NCBI GenBank assembly: GCA_965199055.1 | Contig: CBDAQR010000003.1 | Coordinates: forward strand, 124,001 to 188,000 | Direction: 5' to 3' | Length of the DNA stretch: 64,000 nt | Source of the DNA: CBDAQR01 sp965199055 | Lineage (GTDB): Bacteria; Pseudomonadota; Gammaproteobacteria; Pseudomonadales; Halieaceae | Translations under genes and position numbers: made by a program | In this document: piece after piece, positions 52,632 to 60,835 of the stretch | Layout: every line of letters begins with the position of its first letter | Numbering within the stretch: the stretch's first letter is position 1 | The notes under the pieces: generated by a model | Told to the model about the DNA's origin: nothing | Databases searched by the model: none | What the model saw: only the letters and a program-made list of their open reading frames with translations

Positions 52632-53398
52632 CGGGCCACCTCCTGCGCTGGGTTCAGCGACACCGAAATCAACTCGGGGGCCACCTCCTGTCTTGCAATC
52701 TTCAGGCCCTGTTCGATATGCCTACGCCAGGGCACACCGGACAAGGCCACCCATTTCCGCTGCTGCACATCCCAGTAACCCACATCTTCATTGCCCACCG
52801 TGCGGTACATCAGAGCAACTCGGCCTATTCGAAGAAAATCAGCATCGAAACTCGCGTTCTCCGTGCTTAGCTTCGCTTTATACGCCTCGATGGTACGGCC
52901 ATAGTCATTTTCGATCTGATAAGCCTCCATCACCCGTCTGGCCTTCTCCGCCACGGTGACGTCGGCTCGCAACAGCAGCTCCCACAGTTTTTCAGTACGT
53001 TGATGGCGCTCCTCCAAAAGGAAGGGCACATCGAGGGCCACGAATTGTTCAAGGCCATCAATCATCCGGGACATTAGAGGAAGAATCTGGCGTTCGACAA
53101 TCGCCACGTCGGCTATCGAGGTCCGCAGGGTGGCGATATCTACGGCCTGCGCATCAAGCTGCTTTTGCAGCATGCTGTTGTACATGCGCAGCCCCTCCAC
53201 CAGCTTGAGGTGGGACTGATATTGATCGATGAGATTACGAGTTTTGGAATGCAGGCTGTCAACTTCCTGCTGAACTGCAGCGCCTTCGGCGCTGCGCTCG
53301 AGGCCTTCCTCTTCGAGCTGTTTGACCTGCTCCTGGCTCCAAGCAGGCACTACGGCCAAACCCAGTGCCAGCGTGACAATCGAAACGGCATGCTTCAT
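52628..53398 (-). CDS. DUF3450 periplasmic coiled-coil protein
   Basis: 256 aa: signal peptide (MKHAVSIVTLALGLAVVPAWS), then coiled-coil (EEGLERSAEGAAVQQEVDSLHSKTRNLIDQYQSHLKLVEGLRMYNSML), and a C-terminal DVGYWDVQQRKWVALS block typical of DUF3450. First gene of the TonB2 operon; overlaps TtpC by four bases. DUF3450 proteins are regularly found here and probably act with TtpC. Confidence 0.93.
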   Translation of the reverse strand: MKHAVSIVTLALGLAVVPAWSQEQVKQLEEEGLERSAEGAAVQQEVDSLHSKTRNLIDQYQSHLKLVEGLRMYNSMLQKQLDAQAVDIATLRTSIADVAIVERQILPLMSRMIDGLEQFVALDVPFLLEERHQRTEKLWELLLRADVTVAEKARRVMEAYQIENDYGRTIEAYKAKLSTENASFDADFLRIGRVALMYRTVGNEDVGYWDVQQRKWVALSGVPWRRHIEQGLKIARQEVAPELISVSLNPAQEVAR

Positions 53399-53487
53399 AC
53401 CAACTCCTGTGTGCGGTTTGAAACAGCCACCGCAACAATTACGGGAACTTACGCTAACAAGAGTACGGTGTTTGTGAGGCGACCTGA

Positions 53488-53501
53488 TTGATTCAGGTCA
53501 A
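53488..53501. promoter_or_regulatory. FNR/ANR-like box upstream of the TonB2 operon
   Basis: TTGAT-TCAG-GTCAA (plus strand) matches the TTGAT-N4-ATCAA consensus at 9 of 10 bases. It is about 90 bases upstream of the DUF3450 ATG and within 20 bases of the msrB stop. It overlaps a 7-bp inverted repeat at 53481-53499 (GACCTGA / TCAGGTC), which may instead be a msrB hairpin. No fnr gene is visible here. Confidence 0.3.
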
Positions 53502-53505
53502 GGCT

Positions 53506-53901
53506 CTATTCGGTAGGCTTCAGTTTGATTGATGCTGAGTTGATGCAATAGCGCAGCCCGGTGGGCTGAGGGCCGTCTTCAAAAACGTGTCCCAAATGCG
53601 CGCCGCAGTTGTCGCACATCACTTCGGTGCGGATCATCCCGTGGGAGGTATCGGTTTCCTCGCGAATGGTGGTGCCTTCGGCTGGCTGAAAAAAGCTGGG
53701 CCAGCCACAGCCTGAATCGTACTTGCTGTCGGACAGGAACAAGGGCTCACCGCAGCAACGACAATTGTAGACACCCATTTCCTTGGTGTTCCAATACTCG
53801 CCACTGAATGCGCGCTCGGTACCTTTCTCACGAGTAATGTGGAATTCTTCTGCGCTTAGCTTGTCCCGCCAATACTCGTTATCTTCCAGATCTTTGCTCA
53901 T
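53506..53901 (-). CDS. msrB: Peptide-methionine (R)-S-oxide reductase MsrB
   Basis: 131 aa from ATG 53901 (MSKDLEDNEYW), the family start; the extended frame to 53973 reaches toward the IS. Zinc cysteines YNCRCCGEPL and MCDNCGAHLGHVF; catalytic Cys in GLRYCINSASIKL near 120. Repairs oxidised methionine R-isomer in the cytosol. No fused MsrA. The upstream IS sits 46 bases before the start and has probably replaced its natural promoter region. Confidence 0.95.
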   Translation of the reverse strand: MSKDLEDNEYWRDKLSAEEFHITREKGTERAFSGEYWNTKEMGVYNCRCCGEPLFLSDSKYDSGCGWPSFFQPAEGTTIREETDTSHGMIRTEVMCDNCGAHLGHVFEDGPQPTGLRYCINSASIKLKPTE

Positions 53902-53988
53902 GCCGTTACACTTCACCATTCGTTTGAGACACTTTAGCAAGCCATGGTGTAAATACCCCAAACAGCTAACCACCCATTCATAGAAAAA

Positions 53989-54766
53989 TTAAGCCACTTC
54001 TCGGTATTGAACGGGTGTCATATCGTTCAATCCATCATGGGGTCGTTCATGGTTATACAACACGATCCAGTCATCCGTGATCTCTCGAACTTCCTGCAAT
54101 GTCTCGAACAGATATAAGTCCAATACTTCCTCTCGATACGTGCGATTAAAACGTTCGATAAATCCATTTTGGTAAGGCTTGCCGGGCTTGATGAAATCGA
54201 TCTGAATTCCATGCGCTTGCGCCCATTCAGCCAACGCCCCTGATGTAAATTCAGGGCCATTATCAACCCTGATAATAGCGGGATAGCCTCGCCAGGCTGC
54301 AATACGATCTAATGTATGTATCACTCGCTCCGTAGTAATGCCCGAATTGATATCTATCGCTAACACTTCTCGATTGAAATCATCAACCACATTGAACGTG
54401 CGAAACCGATGACCGTGACGCAAGGTATCGCTCATAAAATCCATCGACCAACAGATATTGGCTGATCTAGGAACGCGCAATGGCAACGGATTCCTATTCG
54501 GTATCCTGCGTTTTACTTTACGCCGTATATTCAGTTTTAACTCCATATAAACACGGTAAATCCGTTTGTGATTCCAACGTTTACCCAACGCTCTGAGCCG
54601 CTTACACAGCTTTGGAAAACCCCAGCGAGGGTGCTTCTCAACCAAGGCCAGCAACGCATCAATCAGCTCACTATTCTACTCGCTTGGGCGTGTAGTAATA
54701 CGCCGTGCGACTTAGCGCGGCTGCACCACAGGCCGCTCGAATGCTGACAGGGTAATCCTTGCGCAA
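53989..54766 (-). pseudogene. IS3 orfB transposase, copy 1, frame-disrupted
   Basis: The DDE integrase region is intact from 54654 to 53989 (MDFMSD...DDFNREV, RVDNGPEFTS, ERFNRTYREEV), but a 2-base deletion relative to copy 2 at about 54675-54680 breaks the link to the upstream part. OrfAB cannot be made at full length unless the sequence is wrong or the ribosome shifts. Confidence 0.85.
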
Positions 54767-54798
54767 ACGATCAACCCACTGCCGACGATGGACTGGCC

Positions 54799-55062
54799 CT
54801 AAAGCTTTTTTATGATCTCTTCCTGCATCTGACTCTTCAGGCTGAGATCGGCATACATCTGCTTGAGCTTGCGGTTCTCTTCTTCAAGTTCCTTGAGCCG
54901 CCGTACATCGGAGGCTTCCATTCCACCGTACTTAGAGCGCCACTTGTAAAAGGTGCTGAGTCCAATGCCATGCTCTCGACATATGTCCGGAACCGGCACT
55001 CCGCTTTCTGCTTGTTTGAGAAACGCCACAATCTGCGTTTCGCTGAACTTCGATTTGCGCAT
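54799..55062 (-). CDS. IS3 orfA (HTH protein), copy 1
   Basis: 87 aa, identical to copy 2: KFSETQIVAFLKQAESG, then DICREHGIGLSTFYKWRSKYGG (helix-turn-helix), and a leucine-zipper-like tail ending EEIIKKL. The tail contains the slippery A-AAA-AAG heptamer (54811-54805) used for the -1 shift into orfB. Confidence 0.95.
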   Translation of the reverse strand: MRKSKFSETQIVAFLKQAESGVPVPDICREHGIGLSTFYKWRSKYGGMEASDVRRLKELEEENRKLKQMYADLSLKSQMQEEIIKKL

Positions 55063-55115
55063 ATGTAAAAACTCCTATCACGTTAGTTTATAGAAATTTC
55101 TACGTATGAGTGGCG

Positions 55116-56747
55116 CTATTTTACGGGGTACTTACAGTAGCTTACCGGCCCTTCATCGCATACGTAGTAATACTCCGTGCGAAGGCACTCGCCATAGTCG
55201 GGATTGATGAGCTTGAGGTAGGTCTCATTGGAATCCTCAGCATCGATCAGCCCCATCATGTAGAGGAAGATGTCAGACCAGCGGCGGTTCACCACATCAA
55301 AGGATTTGAGCTGCACAACACCCTCGGCATCGCGTTCCAAATAGGCATCCGGAAAATTCCAGTATTCGTCACCACCCTGATCAATCTTTACCGGGTAGGG
55401 CCATCCGCGAACAGGGTCCCAGGGAGCGCCCTGCAGATCGCCATTGATCGTGTTGGTGGAATCGATGTGCGCACCATCACCCTCGTTCCATTGGCCGTCC
55501 CCCTCGGCAGGAAAGTTCTCTGTGTTGATACCAAGAAGACCATGCGCCAATTCATGAGTACCACCACCGCCAGTAGGCCAGCCCTGCCACACCATGCCGA
55601 TGTATTCGGGATGTTCACGACCATCGATCATAGGCTCTTCCCAATAGGAGTTGTTGGCGTGCGGTGGTGCGTGGCCAGTGCCCTTAATGAAGTCGTGCAC
55701 TCGCGTGTAGCCAGCGCCAGCAAATGCTTCTCGCGGTTGCGTCATAAAGAAATCGAATACATCGCCAAACAGGTACCAGGCATAGTGACACGCCCAACAC
55801 ACGTAGGGGTTAAACAGGTCCCAATGTCGGCCCTTCGCCATCGCCGTTCGATATGCATCGCCCACAGAGATAAATACACCGTAGGCATTCATTTGCACAC
55901 CAGTGGCTATGTCGGTGACCGATTCCGTGCCGCGCAATTCGGTAGGCACTACGAACAAGTCATGCTGCGCGCCGAGGTCATCGGCATCAAAGGGATGCAG
56001 GTGTGGCGCGATGCTCAAACAGGCGTGAGTATAGATGCCATCACCTGCCACAAGATCACCATGGGTACCATCATCGTAGAGCGTGGTCGCGCCATCCTCA
56101 CCCTCGCCTTCACCCTCGGTGATGAACGGATCCGACCAATCGCCGACAGCGGATAACAATGGCAACGTGGATTCTTCGCGGCCGTCGTATTTGACCATCA
56201 TGGTGAAGGCCTCATCTGCGAACACAATCGCTGGCTCATAGATCACACGATTTCCCGGATATTCCAGCAGATGTTCAGTAGCCACTGCCACAGAAGGCGA
56301 CACGTTCTCACCAATGACACAAGCACCCGTGCGCGAGGGCGCCCAGCTAAGATTGAAACTTGAATCCCCTACCCCAGGTAATTCAGGCATAGCGGTACGC
56401 TCAGCAGGGATCGCGCGAAACTCGGGCTCCAGGTAGAAGTCAAAGTCCCAGCCCACCCAGGGTTCCGCTGGCAGAGCGATCGAGCAATCGTCTGTGCTAC
56501 CAGCGCAGAGATAACTGAAGCCCGTTCGCCAGCCAGTGAACCAGTAATTCTCGTCCGGCACAGCCTGAAAGGTCTGAGCGTAGGGCTCGCTGCCGTCGAG
56601 CTCCAATTCACACTCTTCGCCTGGCTCGCAAACAAAGCCATTGGCGGCACCCTGCACACTGCCACCCTCGGGGGATGTTATGAAAATCCTGCAGCTACCC
56701 AGCAGGAGTAATGTCGCCAACAGCACTGCTTGCTGCGGCTTGATCAC
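55116..56747 (-). CDS. HExxH lipoprotein with cysteine-rich N-terminal module, 3' end replaced by IS
   Basis: 543-aa frame. GTG start overlaps the uvrB stop (GTGA). Lipoprotein signal (LLATLLLLGSC); residues ~19-115 form a Cys-rich module (PEGGSVQ, FQAVPDENYWFTGW, CAGSTDDC) shared with the gene at 59029. A CWACH motif is at 317-321 and HELAHG at 398-403, the latter a candidate zinc site. Residues after ~535 (CKYPVK) come from IS copy 1, so the native C-terminus is missing. Probably a surface metallopeptidase; activity is inference. Confidence 0.75.
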   Translation of the reverse strand: MIKPQQAVLLATLLLLGSCRIFITSPEGGSVQGAANGFVCEPGEECELELDGSEPYAQTFQAVPDENYWFTGWRTGFSYLCAGSTDDCSIALPAEPWVGWDFDFYLEPEFRAIPAERTAMPELPGVGDSSFNLSWAPSRTGACVIGENVSPSVAVATEHLLEYPGNRVIYEPAIVFADEAFTMMVKYDGREESTLPLLSAVGDWSDPFITEGEGEGEDGATTLYDDGTHGDLVAGDGIYTHACLSIAPHLHPFDADDLGAQHDLFVVPTELRGTESVTDIATGVQMNAYGVFISVGDAYRTAMAKGRHWDLFNPYVCWACHYAWYLFGDVFDFFMTQPREAFAGAGYTRVHDFIKGTGHAPPHANNSYWEEPMIDGREHPEYIGMVWQGWPTGGGGTHELAHGLLGINTENFPAEGDGQWNEGDGAHIDSTNTINGDLQGAPWDPVRGWPYPVKIDQGGDEYWNFPDAYLERDAEGVVQLKSFDVVNRRWSDIFLYMMGLIDAEDSNETYLKLINPDYGECLRTEYYYVCDEGPVSYCKYPVK

Positions 56748-58762
56748 TGAAGGAACGCCTGTTGTTTCAGTTCCGCTAACTCATCGCGCAATCGAGCGGC
56801 GTCCTCAAACTCGAGGTTTTTGGCGTGCTCGTACATGGTGTCTTCCATCTGCTTGATTTTGCGAGCCAGCGCCTCCGGCGTGAGGCTGGCGGCCTCGGCC
56901 GCAAAGCTGCCCTTCTTCTCAGCCACCTTGCGGGCTTTGGATTTACCGCGTCCGGGCGCGCTGTAGGCACCTTCGAGAATATCGGTAACGGCCTTTTCAA
57001 CACCTTTCGGCGTGATCCCATGTTCGGTGTTATACGATTCTTGCTTCTCGCGGCGCCTGTCAGTCTCGGCAATGGCGCGCTCCATAGAGCCAGTCACGTT
57101 GTCGGCATACAGAATGGCGCGGCCATTCAGATTACGCGCCGCGCGCCCGATGGTCTGAATCAGCGACCGATCGGAGCGCAGAAAGCCTTCTTTATCGGCG
57201 TCCAGTATAGCCACCAGCGAGACCTCCGGCATATCCAGGCCCTCGCGCAGCAGGTTAATGCCCACCAGCACATCGAACTCGCCGAGGCGCAGGTCACGAA
57301 TAATCTCTACGCGCTCGACGGTATCGATATCCGAGTGCAGGTAGCGCACTTTCACGCCATGTTCGTCGAGATACTCTGTCAGGTCCTCGGCCATGCGCTT
57401 GGTGAGCGTAGTCACCAACACCCGCTCGCCCCGCTCCACCGTGGTTTGAATCTGCGATAGCAGGTCGTCCACCTGTGTTGAAGCCGGACGAATTTCCACC
57501 TGCGGGTCGACCAGCCCCGTGGGGCGAACCACCTGATCTACCGTGCGCCCGGCATGTTCCAACTCGTAGGGCCCAGGCGTTGCCGAGACGAATATCACCT
57601 GCGGCACCATCGACTCCCACTCCTGAAAACGCAGCGGCCGGTTATCCAGCGCCGACGGCAAGCGAAAACCGAATTCCACCAGAGTTTCTTTACGCGAGCG
57701 ATCGCCCTTATACATCGCGCCGATCTGCGGCACCCCCACATGCGATTCATCCACCACCACCAGCGCATTGCTGGGCAGGTAGTCGAACAGCGTGGGCGGA
57801 GGCTGGCCGGACTCGCGGCCGGAGAGGTAGCGTGAGTAGTTCTCGATCCCGGTGCAGTAACCCAGTTCCCGGATCATCTCCACGTCGTATCGAGTGCGCT
57901 GCTCCAGGCGCTGCGCTTCCAGCAGTTTGTTATTCTCCTTGAGCTGCTTCAGGCGCACATCCAGTTCTTCTTCGATCTGGGTCACGGCATCCAGCATGAT
58001 GTCCCGCGACGTCACATAGTGGCTCTTGGGGTAAATGGTTATACGCGGCAGGCTCTTTTCTATCGCACCGGTAAGAGGATCGAACAGGCTGATGCTTTCG
58101 ATCTCCTCATCGAACAGCTCAATGCGCACCGCTTCGCGTTCCGATTCCGCCGGGTAAATATCGATGACATCCCCCCGCACCCGATAAGTGGCGCGATGAA
58201 AATCGTGGTCATTGCGCACGTACTGCAGTTCGGCCAACTGGCGCAAAATGGCGCGCTGATCGATCTGCTCGCCCCGCACCAGGTGCATCACCATCTTGAA
58301 ATAGGATTCTGGATCACCCAGACCATAGATGGCCGATACTGTGGCCACCACGATGGTGTCTTCAGCCTCGAGCAGCGCCTTGGTTGCGGACACGCGCATC
58401 TGCTCGATGTGCTCGTTTACTGAGGCGTCCTTCTCGATGTAGGTATCGCTGGAAGGGACATAGGCTTCGGGCTGGTAGTAGTCGTAATAGGAAACGAAAT
58501 ACTCCACCCGGTTGTTGGGGAAGAACTCCTTGAATTCGCCATACAACTGAGCGGCCAGCGTTTTGTTGGGAGCCATCACGATGGTGGGACGCTGCAGCTC
58601 CTGCACCACGTGGGCCACGGTAAACGTCTTACCGGAGCCGGTCACACCCAGAAGAATCTGCGAGGCGAGACCCGCCTGCGCGCCCTCCACCAGCTCGCGA
58701 ATGGCTTGCGGCTGATCGCCTGTTGGAGAGAAATCGGAGACTACCTGAAACGCTTTCGACAT
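56744..58762 (-). CDS. uvrB: UvrABC system protein B
   Basis: 672 aa. Walker A GVTGSGKTFTVAHVV near 41, the beta-hairpin FVSYYDYYQPEAYVPSSDTYIEKD near 92-115, helicase motifs DESHVGVPQI near 340, VSATPGPYE, QTIGRAARN near 545, and the C-terminal UVR domain (MYEHAKNLEFEDAARLRDEL). Start ATG at 58762; the longer frame to 58801 lacks support. No LexA box of the CTG-N10-CAG form was seen upstream. Its TGA overlaps the lipoprotein GTG. Confidence 0.97.
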   Translation of the reverse strand: MSKAFQVVSDFSPTGDQPQAIRELVEGAQAGLASQILLGVTGSGKTFTVAHVVQELQRPTIVMAPNKTLAAQLYGEFKEFFPNNRVEYFVSYYDYYQPEAYVPSSDTYIEKDASVNEHIEQMRVSATKALLEAEDTIVVATVSAIYGLGDPESYFKMVMHLVRGEQIDQRAILRQLAELQYVRNDHDFHRATYRVRGDVIDIYPAESEREAVRIELFDEEIESISLFDPLTGAIEKSLPRITIYPKSHYVTSRDIMLDAVTQIEEELDVRLKQLKENNKLLEAQRLEQRTRYDVEMIRELGYCTGIENYSRYLSGRESGQPPPTLFDYLPSNALVVVDESHVGVPQIGAMYKGDRSRKETLVEFGFRLPSALDNRPLRFQEWESMVPQVIFVSATPGPYELEHAGRTVDQVVRPTGLVDPQVEIRPASTQVDDLLSQIQTTVERGERVLVTTLTKRMAEDLTEYLDEHGVKVRYLHSDIDTVERVEIIRDLRLGEFDVLVGINLLREGLDMPEVSLVAILDADKEGFLRSDRSLIQTIGRAARNLNGRAILYADNVTGSMERAIAETDRRREKQESYNTEHGITPKGVEKAVTDILEGAYSAPGRGKSKARKVAEKKGSFAAEAASLTPEALARKIKQMEDTMYEHAKNLEFEDAARLRDELAELKQQAFLQ

Positions 58763-58808
58763 AACCCCGTAGCATACGGCAAAAGGGTGTATTTCGACCA
58801 TTTCAGGG

Positions 58809-58831
58809 CTGGAAAAATGGGCGTTTTCCAG
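58809..58831. repeat. 8-bp inverted repeat upstream of uvrB
   Basis: CTGGAAAA and TTTTCCAG around a 7-base loop, between uvrB and the tRNA-Asn promoter. It is CTG-N17-CAG, so not a LexA box. Role unclear; possibly a hairpin in the uvrB leader. Confidence 0.4.
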
Positions 58832-58857
58832 CGCGGGGATTAATTGCCGCGGGGCTA

Positions 58858-58886
58858 TTGACCACTGGGGGGTGGATCATTAATAT
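58858..58886 (+). promoter_or_regulatory. Sigma-70 promoter of tRNA-Asn
   Basis: TTGACC (58858-58863), 17 bases, TAATAT (58881-58886), then a GC-rich discriminator ACGCGGCC. The tRNA begins 24 bases after the -10. Confidence 0.88.
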
Positions 58887-58909
58887 ACGCGGCCTCGAGA
58901 GAGTACCAT

Positions 58910-58985
58910 TCCGCCTTAGCTCAGTTGGTAGAGCAAATGACTGTTAATCATTGGGTCGCTGGTTCGAGCCCAGCAGGCGGAGCCA
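58910..58985 (+). tRNA. tRNA-Asn (anticodon GTT)
   Basis: 76 bases with encoded CCA. Acceptor TCCGCCT / AGGCGGA, discriminator G, anticodon loop CTGTTAA (GTT), T arm TGGTTCGAGCCCA. Single-tRNA transcript with its own promoter and terminator. Confidence 0.98.
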
Positions 58986-58993
58986 AATTTTGT

Positions 58994-59020
58994 AAAGGCC
59001 ACCTATTCAGGTGGCCTTTT
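58994..59020 (+). terminator. Rho-independent terminator of tRNA-Asn
   Basis: AAAGGCCACCT (58994-59004) pairs with AGGTGGCCTTT (59009-59019) around a 4-base loop, followed by further T residues. Eight bases downstream the convergent DUF922 gene ends; on that strand the T run is weaker. Confidence 0.95.
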
Positions 59021-59028
59021 TCTTTGCC

Positions 59029-59985
59029 TCAAAAATAATCGTTGAACAGAATGCTGTAACCCACCTCCTGGTGGTAATCATCCTGTAACTGATCAAGGTT
59101 TAACGAAAACGCATCAGAAATCGCGTTCAGCGCTGCGGGCAACTCGTCACAGGGGACATCCGCGGCATCATCGAGTAGCGCCGGAAGATTCGGATACTGC
59201 ATCCGATTAATGCGCTGGTGGCCGGCCTCATGCTCGACTACGGCCGCCAGATAGGCGTCCCATTGCTGCTTCAGTTCGGGGTCCTTCGAGGCTGCGTCAC
59301 TCAATTGTGGCAAGGTCGTGGTGTAGGTGACTTCCATCTCTCCAGACACAATCTGGCAATCATCACCATCAACCGTATAGGCATAGGAGAAGGAATAACT
59401 CGCTGCAGCCAGCCCTACTGCCCGATCGCCGGTAACGGGTGAATAGTCCAGCGGGTTAGCCGGTCCGAGCACGCTATCGATAATCTCTTCAGCGGTATCA
59501 CCTTCAACCAGGTAGTTTTCGGCCTGATGCGTCGAGCTGTAGGTCCATATCGATTCCGGCTGCTCTGGGGGCGTGATGGTTTCGACGAACACGGGCTTAA
59601 GCGTGTATGTGGTATCCGCCACTAGCCATTCGATCCACTCCGGCAGGCTCTGATAGTAAGTGGAGTTAATTTGGCTGCAGGTCGGGCTTTGCTTGCCAGC
59701 ACAGAAACTGCCTGGCTCATCACTCCAGTGACTGAATTCGTAGCCCTCCGAGGGCACGGCGGTGAAACTGTCTGAGAAGTACACGTGATCCACAACGAAG
59801 GTACATAGCTCACCCTCGCTACAGCCATAGACTCCTGTGGAAGATTCCAGCACCCCGCCGGCAGGCATATCGGTGACAATCTTGCAGCCGGACACGGCGA
59901 GCAGCGTTACTAGGGGAATCCCCAACATGTGCGGGGATTGAGATGCTTTAGTCGTGTTGAAGCGCTTGCTCAGGACGGTCTCCAC
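59029..59985 (-). CDS. DUF922-like zinc-peptidase lipoprotein with cysteine-rich N-terminal module
   Basis: 318 aa from GTG 59985 (an ATG at 59928 is possible). Lipobox VTLLAVSGC; then the same Cys-rich module as the gene at 55116 (PAGGVLESSTG, FTAVPSEGYEFSHW, CAGKQSPTC). A DUF922-like domain follows from about 165 (FSYAYTVDGDDCQIVSGEMEVTYTTTLP) with HEAGH at 252-256 in AAVVEHEAGHQRINRMQ. DUF922 proteins are predicted secreted Zn-proteases; activity here is inference. Located after the tRNA-Asn terminator. Confidence 0.8.
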   Translation of the reverse strand: METVLSKRFNTTKASQSPHMLGIPLVTLLAVSGCKIVTDMPAGGVLESSTGVYGCSEGELCTFVVDHVYFSDSFTAVPSEGYEFSHWSDEPGSFCAGKQSPTCSQINSTYYQSLPEWIEWLVADTTYTLKPVFVETITPPEQPESIWTYSSTHQAENYLVEGDTAEEIIDSVLGPANPLDYSPVTGDRAVGLAAASYSFSYAYTVDGDDCQIVSGEMEVTYTTTLPQLSDAASKDPELKQQWDAYLAAVVEHEAGHQRINRMQYPNLPALLDDAADVPCDELPAALNAISDAFSLNLDQLQDDYHQEVGYSILFNDYF

Positions 59986-60009
59986 CAGCGCCGTCTAACG
60001 AGCGCTGTA

Positions 60010-60216
60010 CTACGTTAAGGTTAGCCCTGCGTCCGGGTTTGTAAAGCCCGCTGGCGCCTTGAGCTCTTCCACCGCCTGTTTGAGGGCTATTGTTTGGGCG
60101 GGATCGGTGATGAGTGATGAATAGGCCCGCTCCACGCCGAACTTGACCAGGGCACCACCGCCCAGAATCAAGAAAACCACGATGTAGACTTTTTCCGGCT
60201 TGATTTTGTAAGGCAC
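60010..60216 (-). CDS. Small single-pass membrane protein
   Basis: 68 aa from GTG 60216 (VPYKIKPEKVYIVVFLILGGGALVKFGVERA...), with GGAG 7 bases upstream. One membrane helix (about 10-27), then a helical segment. Longer in-frame extensions to 60438 look non-coding and overlap the next gene. Function unknown. The 104 bases before the next gene hold nothing clear. Confidence 0.5.
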   Translation of the reverse strand: MPYKIKPEKVYIVVFLILGGGALVKFGVERAYSSLITDPAQTIALKQAVEELKAPAGFTNPDAGLTLT

Positions 60217-60320
60217 TGCTCCGCCCTCTCTTCGTCGCGTCGTCGTGGATAAAGAATGCCGCTGTCGGTCTGAAAATGCTGTTGCCGCGCGCGCCAGCAG
60301 CATGGGAGCGCGCGACAAGT

Positions 60321-60815
60321 TTATGAAACCTGGAGTTGCTTTGGCCGTAATTGCTTGGGCAGGTAGAGGGGATGCGCGGGTTCGCCCGAACTGTTCATCT
60401 TTAAGTAATGAAGATGGGGAATAGTGCGACGCGCCCAATCGGCGCGGCCCAGCAGATTTCCATCATTCCCCCAGGCGGCAATGACCAGATCGGCTTTCGC
60501 AGCCAAGCGTTTTAGAGCCTGATTGTTGTTGGGACCAACGGGGTCTTGCGCACGCTTCATGGCTTCCGGATCGGTGGCGCGGTAGGCGAACAGGTTTCCT
60601 GTAATGGAGGTTCCGTAACCCCAATCCCGGGCAAACCCCATACAGCGCCTCAGGGTAGGGTCATCTTCCACCGCGTCGGCGGTAGAGGGATTGAGACACA
60701 ACCATAGCAGCACAGGCTTTTTGGCATCCCAGCGGCGCCAGAGCGAATAGCGGTAAGTACCACAGCGCGAAAATGTCGCGCCCTTTTCCAAGGTTTCTGC
60801 CACTGTTTGGCTCAT
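60321..60815 (-). CDS. DUF1643 domain protein
   Basis: 164 aa, the whole length matching DUF1643: FSRCGTYRYSLWRRWDAKKPVLLWLCLNPSTADAVEDDPTLRRC, then GNLFAYRATDP and VIAAWGNDG. Soluble protein of unknown function. Starts at ATG 60815; 20 bases separate it from the divergent lipoprotein gene. Confidence 0.88.
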   Translation of the reverse strand: MSQTVAETLEKGATFSRCGTYRYSLWRRWDAKKPVLLWLCLNPSTADAVEDDPTLRRCMGFARDWGYGTSITGNLFAYRATDPEAMKRAQDPVGPNNNQALKRLAAKADLVIAAWGNDGNLLGRADWARRTIPHLHYLKMNSSGEPAHPLYLPKQLRPKQLQVS

Positions 60816-60835
60816 GCTTCCTTTATACTCATCAG

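Larger units (their letters stand above)
53948..55136 (-). mobile_element. IS3-family element, copy 1 (frameshifted, IS407-group-like)
   Basis: 1189 bases bounded by TGTAAATACCCC at the left and the complement of TGTAAGTACCCC at the right (11 of 12 match). The body is nearly identical to copy 2 at 61763-62953, differing by a 2-base deletion near 54675 and a T/A change near 55091. Flanks (atgg / gtag) are not a target duplication. The right edge abuts the end of a lipoprotein gene, whose last six codons lie inside the IS. Consistent with an IS-mediated deletion or recombination. Confidence 0.93.

Noticed and set aside
55110..56156. 348-aa open frame on the plus strand opposite the HExxH lipoprotein
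   Set aside because: It is antisense to a gene with a clear lipobox, module and zinc motif; its composition has no domain and it begins inside the IS end.
58809..58831. LexA box before uvrB
   Set aside because: The repeat is CTG-N17-CAG, not CTG-N10-CAG, so it does not fit the operator seen at lexA.
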